41,472 bases of DNA, taken from Dysgonamonadaceae bacterium (GTDB lineage: Bacteria; Bacteroidota; Bacteroidia; Bacteroidales; Azobacteroidaceae). The position numbers and the translations under genes were made by a program. Below, one piece after another: positions 36,901 to 41,472 of this stretch. Every line of letters starts with the position of its first letter. Positions within the stretch are counted from its first letter, which is position 1. Location of the stretch: the NCBI GenBank assembly GCA_031257875.1, contig JAIRNV010000161.1, positions 1 to 41,472 on the forward strand, given 5' to 3'. The notes under the pieces were generated by a model. The model did no database searches and was not told where the DNA came from. It was given only the letters and a program-made list of their open reading frames with translations.

Positions 36901-37143
36901 ACCCGCTGGCTGGTCAGCGGCGATTACCTGAATTTCCGTTCGCTGAATTTATCCTGGTCTGTTCCGGCAAGTCTGGTTTCTGCCGCGCAAATCCGTTCAC
37001 TGAATGTCAGTATCGGCGCGGAAAACCTGTTTCTGCTCACAGCCCGTCAAGGCTTAAATCCGCAGGGGTATTATACCGGTCTGGTTTATAACGATTATAA
37101 ACCGGCGCGAATATTTACTTTTGGCGTAAATTTATCTTTTTAG
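33919..37143 (+). CDS. susC: SusC/RagA-type TonB-dependent outer-membrane transporter
   Basis: A 1074-residue TonB-linked transporter that forms a lidded channel with the SusD lipoprotein. Signal peptide about 1-28 is encoded across a run of nine G (33972-33980, LAGGGN). It is followed by a carboxypeptidase-like domain (SVSGVVLDEAGDPVIGATVAV), the plug with the SusC-typical DDVIVVAYGT and LRIRGFGSVNASNAPLIILDGAIY, and ILKDANATALYGSSAGNGVLILTSKKG. The barrel continues to ARIFTFGVNLSF. No sigma/anti-sigma or two-component regulator is beside it. The substrate is unknown; the next genes are susD and a lipase-like lipoprotein, and no glycosidase is nearby. Confidence 0.95.
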   Translation: MKRFSFWLTCLFVSICLAGGGNSVVAQTRSVSGVVLDEAGDPVIGATVAVTGIPSIGIATDLKGTFTLSVPVDAKTLTVSYVGMHSQTVTVAPSVHVILKTDAQVLDDVIVVAYGTALKRSYTGSAQTVTAKQFEKRPLMNITNAIEGNVLGVQTTSSLGQPGESAALRIRGFGSVNASNAPLIILDGAIYNGALSSVNMSDIESYSILKDANATALYGSSAGNGVLILTSKKGTGDGKVNLTVSQGFSERAYADYARVNAFDYFPLQWQMRKNAYITAGNTPEDAAAKASAEIVSTLKYNPFSGIADGDVVLSNGLLNPDATQLKWGDDLDWEGAAYRRGYRRQYDLNYSSASEKSNTYSSVGYVNEEGYMIKTGMERFSARLNHNIHPVKWFKSGLNVSASRNISNYSTAESGSSSAYNNLARYVRTIAPIYPVHKHDLQTGDYLNADGNPTTDPAQYVYDYEGARLSSNGRDAVAETEFNLRRYARTMTTGRTYITLIPVKGLDITANYGMDNVDYRMKRYENPLVGDGTAGPGRLSQSATRSLTQTFNQIARYEFIPAVNHALKVMLGHESYDYQYEYIYGMKTAETVPNVYDWENFSNTSSLSSYTDTYRKEGYLAQLDYNFLEKYYLSATYRRDGSSRFKPEYRWGDFYSAGVSWRLNEEDFIRQFAWIDNLKLRVSYGETGNDQLLDSDGYALYYPWQTLYRLGNANSSELGAYFENMANANLKWETQISSDIALEFGIFNRLTGTLEFFQKKSKDLLFDVSQPTSTGIASINNNIGDVVNKGVELGLDFTFLKTKGWTGSMGINATWLKNEIKHLPDEMRENGHIDGSKKWMEGYSRYEFWLRQWYGVDPASGNGLYYLDTEKYNEKDATLTDAIKNTIVELDGKTLTNNYSYAEFDYSGSSIPKLYGGFNFNLGYKNFSLQAVFSYSLGSKVLDTSYADLMSTGEYGYAMHTDVKNAWQKEGDITTVPRLDVTATHNTNINQSYSTRWLVSGDYLNFRSLNLSWSVPASLVSAAQIRSLNVSIGAENLFLLTARQGLNPQGYYTGLVYNDYKPARIFTFGVNLSF
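33972..33980. other. G9 tract in the susC signal-peptide codons
   Basis: Nine consecutive G, 54 bp after the start codon. A change of one G would shift the frame. The tract is a candidate phase-variation site, or a sequencing-sensitive homopolymer. Confidence 0.85.
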
Positions 37144-37235
37144 TTAACGGGTAAACAAGTTAACGAGTTAATAAATGTATCGTCAACCTGTTTACTTGTC
37201 AACTAATTCAAACAAACATAAACTATCTTACAAAT

Positions 37236-38732
37236 ATGAAACAGTTTAAATATATTCTATTAGGCATGGCAATTGTCGGAACATTCAGTCTGACAGGTTG
37301 CTCGGAAGATTTTTTGGATACGGTTCCGACCGAATCGGTTTCGGCGGGAACCGTTTCGGAAACTTTAGACGGTTTGTATAACGCCCTGAACGGGATTCAC
37401 CGCAATATGGTTTCCCAGTTTTTGGGTAATCAGGGAATGGGAGGCGAACCGGGATTTATGATTTGCCGTGAAGCGGAAGGCGATGATTTTATCTGGGATA
37501 CGCAAGCATGGCATCAAACCTATTTGCAATGGGCGCCCAATAAAAGTGAAACTTCGGCTTACAATGCCGGCTTTTGGCGAACCTATTACCAGTTTATCCT
37601 GAATGCCAACCTGATTTTGGAAGGACTGGAAAAGAATTTTGCCGGTTCGTCCGAACCGATGGCAAAATATATTAAAGGGGAAGCCCTCTGTATCCGTGCA
37701 TGGGCGCATTTCAATCTGGTACAGCTCTATGCCAAACGCTACGGGGCTTCCGCCGATAATTCGCATGACGGCGTTCCCTATCGGGAATCGTCGGAAACCG
37801 TACCCATGTCCCGTCATTCGGTATCCGATGTGTACCGGAAAATAAATGCGGATTTGGATAATGCGGTTACTTTATTAGACGGATACGAGCCGTATGATGT
37901 AACCCATTATTCCCGGGCGGCGGCTTATGGCTTAAAAGCCCGCGTTACACTTGCACAGCAGGACTATGCCGCAGCAGCCGGGGCTGCCGTTGCCGCTATC
38001 GATGCGGCTGAAGCGTCCGGGGCCAGGTTGATGACAAAAGACCAGTTGATGCACGGCTTCGCAGATATTACTTCGAAAACCGGCGAAGCCATGTATGCCG
38101 CAAAAACTTTGAATGACCAGACGGTATATTTCTACTCGTTTTATGCTTACATGGGATGGAATTTCAATTCTGCCTCCAACCGTACAGGTATCAAATGTAT
38201 CAGTTCCACGACCTACGATTTGATGTCGGCTACCGATTTGCGCCGGCAGTGGTGGGACCCTGCCGGCACAGCCGCAGTTCCCGCTTCCAGCTATAATAAA
38301 CGGCCCTATCAACACCGTAAATTTACGGCACGTTCTACGGCCGATCCTGTGGGCGATGTAGCTTTTATGCGCCTTTCGGAAATGTACCTCACGGCGGCGG
38401 AAGCATACGCCCGGTCGGGCAACGACGCTTTGGCCAGACAATACCTGAACAGGTTTGTAGCGGAACGCGACCCGGAATATACCGGTTCGGGCAATACCGG
38501 CGCGGCACTGGCCGAAGAAGTGATGAATCATCGCCGTATCGAACTTTGGGGCGAAGGTTTCCGCTGGTTCGACCTGAAGCGCCTGCATCTGGATGTACAC
38601 CGTACGGGAACAAACTACAATGTCATCTTTGCCGGCTTCCTTGATAAGGATAAAGACGCTCAGGAATGGGTTTATGAAATCCCGAAGGCGGAGACCGATT
38701 ATAATCCTTTATGTACTAAGAATTATAAATAA
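37236..38732 (+). CDS. susD: SusD/RagB-type nutrient-binding lipoprotein
   Basis: A 498-residue surface lipoprotein that caps SusC and captures substrate. Lipobox SLTGC with lipidated C22. The TPR-like helical core is seen in AYNAGFWRTYYQFILNANLILEGL and GEALCIRAWAHFNLVQLYAKRYG. The C-terminal signature is NHRRIELWGEGFRWFDLKRLHLDVHR. It starts 92 bp after susC, in the same transcript most likely. Ligand unknown. Confidence 0.95.
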   Translation: MKQFKYILLGMAIVGTFSLTGCSEDFLDTVPTESVSAGTVSETLDGLYNALNGIHRNMVSQFLGNQGMGGEPGFMICREAEGDDFIWDTQAWHQTYLQWAPNKSETSAYNAGFWRTYYQFILNANLILEGLEKNFAGSSEPMAKYIKGEALCIRAWAHFNLVQLYAKRYGASADNSHDGVPYRESSETVPMSRHSVSDVYRKINADLDNAVTLLDGYEPYDVTHYSRAAAYGLKARVTLAQQDYAAAAGAAVAAIDAAEASGARLMTKDQLMHGFADITSKTGEAMYAAKTLNDQTVYFYSFYAYMGWNFNSASNRTGIKCISSTTYDLMSATDLRRQWWDPAGTAAVPASSYNKRPYQHRKFTARSTADPVGDVAFMRLSEMYLTAAEAYARSGNDALARQYLNRFVAERDPEYTGSGNTGAALAEEVMNHRRIELWGEGFRWFDLKRLHLDVHRTGTNYNVIFAGFLDKDKDAQEWVYEIPKAETDYNPLCTKNYK

Positions 38733-38740
38733 AACAGTCG

Positions 38741-38777
38741 GCTGTTGCATCCTGTCATTCCCGCGAAAGCGGGAATC
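38741..38777. repeat. Half copy of the 83-bp palindromic element
   Basis: gctgttgcatcctgtcattcccg-cgaaag-cgggaat matches the left part of copy A (31928). The right side is lost or replaced, although gcgggaatgata occurs again near 38818. The 38733-39054 gap contains this and the 21-bp array and no gene. Confidence 0.8.
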
Positions 38778-38924
38778 CCATGCAAAAGTGTATGAATTGT
38801 TATGGGATTTCTGTCTGTGCGGGAATGATAGTGAAAAAGCAGGGCAAACTTACGAATTACCATGGGCGAACACCTCTGAACAAATTGCATCAAAATCCAA
38901 CCATGGGTAATAATTTGGGCAATA

Positions 38925-38990
38925 ATAACCGGAAAATTAAAAGTAGTTACCGGAAATTTTAAAGTAATAGCGGGAAGATTGGTTTCAATT
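38925..38990. repeat. 21-bp period array, site 3
   Basis: The ggaaaa-like core starts at 38931, 38952 and 38973, exactly 21 bp apart (taaccggaaaattaa..., ttaccggaaatttta..., tagcgggaagattgg...). The array is upstream of the lipase-like gene, about 65 bp before its ATG. Confidence 0.85.
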
Positions 38991-39054
38991 GCGCTTGCGC
39001 TTGGTAATCCCACGATTTTCATGTAATTTTGCAGCGAATTTTTATAAAAAAATA

Positions 39055-40287
39055 ATGAAAATGAAAAAAATGATGATTCCCCTGCTGCTGTTGATAGCGG
39101 CGGGATGTAGCAACGAAACGCCTGAACAGCCTATCAGGAAAGGGTATCTTGTGCAGGCGGAAGAGGTGAGGACGGTAAACAGTGAAATGCTAAAAAGCTT
39201 TCTTATCACTCAGGAGGAGTACAGGCAATTTGCAGAGTTCCTGCAAAATGATGTACGCCTGATTCGCGTAACATATACTACGGAATATCCGAAGGGAACA
39301 GCCATCAATGTATCCGGCGCCCTCTTGATTTCCGAAAATTACGACGCCGCTTTCCCGACCGTAGTCTATAATCACGGTACTAATGCCAACCGCGAAAGTG
39401 CGCCGTCGACAGATATTGCCGAACTGTCTTCTCTGGATGCGGTTTTAGGCATTGTGATAGCATCGGCATTCAACTGCGCCCTGTTGCTTCCCGATTACAT
39501 CGGCTACGGCGAGAGTAAATCAACTGCGCATCCCTACGTACACGTGGAATCACTGGGGCAAACCGGACTGGATTTCCTCCGCGCTTTCAGGAAATATATG
39601 GCAAGCCCTGAAGTTGACCGGCCGGTCAGCGACCGGGTTTTTATCACCGGATATTCCGAAGGCGGCACTGCGGCGCTTGCCGTGCACAAAGCCATAGACG
39701 ATCACCCGGAAGAAGGATTGACAGTAGCCGGAAATGTAGCCGGATCCGGCGTCTACGACATGGTAGCGGCTTGCAAGGCATTTGTCGACAATCCGAATCC
39801 CCTGGAACCGCAGATGCTGTCGAGTTACCTGTGGGTGCTGGGAATGTATAAAAAGGATTTCGGGTATTCAAAAGACTATGCGGATATTTTTTCGGAAGAG
39901 GATAACGACTCACTGCAATCTATCGACTACGACCTTACCTATTTCCGGAGCGTAACCGAAAACCTGCAGCTTAACAACATTGCCGCCCAATTGTTCCAGC
40001 CTGCCTTTATCGACGGCGTACGGAACGAAACGGATACCGAGTTTATCCGTATTTCTCAACAAAATTCTTTAGTCGATTTTGCCCCGAAAGACAGTTTGAT
40101 ACTGGTGTACGGCGCCGCCGACAACTGGGTGCATCCGGTCAATTCAATAAATGCACACCGCGCAATGCTGGAGAAAGGCTGTAAGGTAGGATACTACGTG
40201 CATCCCACCGGCGATCACTCTTCTACCATCCCCTTATACATGGGTGTATTACTGGACTGGCTTTCTAAATTAGTGAATAATGATTAG
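39055..40287 (+). CDS. Secreted lipase/esterase-like lipoprotein
   Basis: A 410-residue alpha/beta-hydrolase. The start at 39055 (MKMKKMMIPLLLLIAAGC) was chosen because it gives a proper lipoprotein signal (Cys18, AAGC); the frame is open for 22 codons upstream without a signal. The catalytic triad looks complete: nucleophile S201 in ITGYSEGGTAA, Asp in VYGAADNWVHPVNS and His in HPTGDHSS. The pattern YNHGTN and LLPDYIGYG matches secretory lipase (LIP-like) and related bacterial enzymes. Downstream of susCD it may be part of the same locus, cleaving esters before uptake; substrate uncertain. Confidence 0.85.
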   Translation: MKMKKMMIPLLLLIAAGCSNETPEQPIRKGYLVQAEEVRTVNSEMLKSFLITQEEYRQFAEFLQNDVRLIRVTYTTEYPKGTAINVSGALLISENYDAAFPTVVYNHGTNANRESAPSTDIAELSSLDAVLGIVIASAFNCALLLPDYIGYGESKSTAHPYVHVESLGQTGLDFLRAFRKYMASPEVDRPVSDRVFITGYSEGGTAALAVHKAIDDHPEEGLTVAGNVAGSGVYDMVAACKAFVDNPNPLEPQMLSSYLWVLGMYKKDFGYSKDYADIFSEEDNDSLQSIDYDLTYFRSVTENLQLNNIAAQLFQPAFIDGVRNETDTEFIRISQQNSLVDFAPKDSLILVYGAADNWVHPVNSINAHRAMLEKGCKVGYYVHPTGDHSSTIPLYMGVLLDWLSKLVNND

Positions 40288-40312
40288 TGGTTAATCATTA
40301 ATCACACACGTC

Positions 40313-40452
40313 ATTGCGAAGGCGAAGCCTGAAGTAATCCGGAGTTATTGTATTTCCGGATTGCTTCACTGCTTCGCCTTCGCAATAATGGCTGCGGTTA
40401 TTTAACCTCACTGCGTCACCAGCGAACTGCGAAGCAGTGAAGCAATCCGGAT
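40313..40452. repeat. Inverted repeats of the 'cattgcgaaggcgaagc' family
   Basis: attgcgaaggcgaagc... (40313-40342) pairs with ...gcttcgccttcgcaat (40356-40386) with a 13-base loop. A further half unit ending gaagcaatccggat follows at about 40422-40452. A relative lies at 643-671. Confidence 0.85.
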
Positions 40453-40461
40453 ATGAATTAT

Positions 40462-40490
40462 GGGTGGAGATGTAAAAAGTATGCTATTAT
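40462..40490. repeat. Solo end of the 12633-12843 inverted-repeat element
   Basis: gggtggagatgtaaaaagta followed by tgctattat matches the left end of the 211-bp element (gggtggtgatttaaaaagta). No partner end is seen in the next 1 kb, so it is a remnant or a different-length element whose other end lies outside. Confidence 0.65.
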
Positions 40491-40521
40491 AGTCCCTCCG
40501 TGAAATCCACTCTGTGAAACG

Positions 40522-40581
40522 CTACTCAGGTTGTTTTGCCGGAAAAAATAAGGTGACGGGATTATTACCGGCAGGGTACCT
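40522..40581. repeat. Direct repeat flanking the minisatellite, left copy
   Basis: ctactcaggttgttttg...aaggtgacgggattattaccggcagggtacct; the right copy is at 41218-41274. The interval between them holds a coding remnant and the 42-bp array. Confidence 0.85.
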
Positions 40582-40617
40582 GTAATGCACAAAACCATAC
40601 CGCTGCATAAGTTTTAA

Positions 40618-40794
40618 TTATTTTTCAATTAAATATATTTGGAATTTAGCATAGAATACATTGCTGCGAAGCGACGGGTCGCAGTGTTTTTCGTAAGCAT
40701 AAAGCAGGTCGATTATTCCTTTTAAAATCCTGTCGCGCTCTCTGTCGGTTTTGGCCTTTGCGGTAAACGCTGCTCCGCGACCATTTGTAGAACG
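40618..40794 (-). pseudogene. 3' coding remnant of unknown gene
   Basis: A 58-codon open stretch ending TAA reads TAKAKTDRERDRILKGIID, LLYAYEKHCDPSLRSN and FYAKFQIYLIEK, which looks like genuine amphipathic helical protein, with no start codon or upstream frame. It may be the end of an uncharacterised Bacteroidota helical protein (DUF6261-like was considered, unproven). Low confidence. Confidence 0.3.
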
Positions 40795-40925
40795 TCATTT
40801 CCCGCGTCGGTTTAGCCCTGTAGTCCGACAGCATGGCAGGCGCATGGATTAAAACTGTTTGTTTAATACAGGATAAAAATGAATATTGGATGCAAATGTA
40901 TTCAATTAATTTCATTTTCTCAACA

Positions 40926-41158
40926 GAATCACTGATGCTATTAGGAATTTAAACTGATTTCTTATCGGAATCAATGATGCTAATCGGAATTCAAACTGAT
41001 TTCCTGGCGGAATCAATGATGCTAATCGGAATTTAAACTGATTTCCTGGCGGAATCAATGATGCTAATCGGAATTCAAACTGATTTCCTAATAGAATCAA
41101 TGATGCTATTAGGAATTTAAACTGATTTCCTAATAGAATCAATGATGCTAATCGGAAT
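40926..41158. repeat. 42-bp minisatellite
   Basis: gaatcaatgatgcta starts at 40926 (one variant base), 40968, 41010, 41052, 41094 and 41136: an exact 42-bp period. Each unit has two related halves (ggaatc..., ggaatt...), near 21 bp. The reverse strand would code a 14-residue repeat with GNQFKFRLASL, but there is no sign that it is translated. Confidence 0.92.
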
Positions 41159-41217
41159 TCAAAGATGCAATAAGGGAATAAGGGAATAAGATTGGTTACG
41201 GATGGAACAATTTTCTG

Positions 41218-41274
41218 CTACTCAGGTTGTTTTGTTGTTAAATAAGGTGACGGGATTATTGCCGGCAGGGTACC
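41218..41274. repeat. Direct repeat flanking the minisatellite, right copy
   Basis: ctactcaggttgttttgttg...aaggtgacgggattattgccggcagggtacct, nearly identical to 40522-40581. The 41160-41217 stretch before it has a 10-bp aataagggaa repeat and no gene. Confidence 0.85.
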
Positions 41275-41344
41275 TCGCAAAGTATAGTTATTTTCCTGTT
41301 TAATAATGCGAAATAAACAAGATATAACAGTTGTAAGTTTTTCT

Positions 41345-41440
41345 CTCCGTGTCCCTCCGTGAAAACAACTCCGTGAAACTCCGTGTTAAAATAATCAAAC
41401 ACGGAGTTTCACGGAGTGGATTTCACGGAGGGACACGGAG
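41345..41440. repeat. Long inverted repeat of ccgtg(a/t) units
   Basis: The left arm 41345-41386 (ctccgtgtccctccgtgaaa...) and right arm 41399-41440 (...tttcacggagggacacggag) are about 42 bp, near-perfect complements with a 12-base loop. The same unit (tccctccgtgaaatccact) occurs at about 40494-40514. No coding content from 40288 to the window end apart from the remnant noted. Confidence 0.9.
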
Positions 41441-41472
41441 TTGATTGTTACTTGTTATTTATTTTGTATTCC

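Noticed and set aside
40926-41158. CRISPR array or a coding 14-residue repeat protein
   Set aside because: The repeats are contiguous with no unique spacers and no cas genes are near. The reverse-strand ORF simply translates a 42-bp repeat and has no supporting start or context.

Overview
The window reads as chromosomal DNA of a Bacteroidales (Bacteroidota) bacterium. Support comes from a SusC/SusD pair, a FISUMP-domain surface protein, a DUF4834-type small protein, an HU-like/DUF4469 protein, a TonB receptor with a carboxypeptidase-like N-terminal domain, an NfnAB-type flavoprotein pair, and several promoters of the form TTTG-N19/20-TAnnTTTG used by the primary sigma factor of this phylum. 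Species cannot be named from the sequence.

Layout. 1-4.6 kb: GC-rich accessory DNA with the tail of an unknown protein, a broken relic, many palindromic repeats, and an 891-residue FISUMP protein with five Ig-like repeats whose reading frame has absorbed two palindromic repeats. 4.6-7.3 kb: housekeeping trmD and a DsbD-type thiol:disulfide transporter. 7.3-12.9 kb: an AT-rich, decayed island with two copies of a MITE-like element, a truncated and two intact tandem paralogous secreted proteins, a broken histidine phosphatase, a radical-SAM stub, two intact radical-SAM genes, a frameshifted family 2 glycosyltransferase and a 211-bp inverted-repeat element. 13-14.7 kb: mazG, a uracil-DNA-glycosylase-like gene and tRNA-Phe. 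14.8-20.5 kb: nfnB and nfnA, normally neighbours, separated by an AT-rich cassette (broken TIR-type gene, DNA methyltransferase, putative nuclease, small ORF, truncated methyltransferase). The last cassette gene ends in a copy of the nfnA tail. 20.8-25.8 kb: HU-like protein, TonB receptor, TlpA-like lipoprotein. 26.1-29.3 kb: a three-gene restriction-modification operon (two methyltransferases and an NgoFVII/PLD-type nuclease). 29.4-33.6 kb: groEL/groES, a small membrane protein, an orphan IS3 OrfA-like ORF, gapA. 33.9-40.3 kb: SusC, SusD and a secreted lipase-like lipoprotein. 40.3-41.5 kb: non-coding repeat DNA with a 42-bp minisatellite and long inverted repeats.

How it fits together. The conserved genes are ordinary chromosome backbone. 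Between them lie AT-rich defence or modification cassettes, several partly degraded. Intergenic DNA is unusually rich in short palindromic families, some repeated across the window, one lying in the gapA leader, one between groES and groEL, and two inside a coding region. Arrays with an exact 21-bp or 42-bp period (two and four helical turns) recur at four intergenic sites and I cannot assign them a function. The most notable structural observation is the restriction/TIR cassette inserted at the nfnA 3' end with an imperfect 33-bp direct repeat at its edges.
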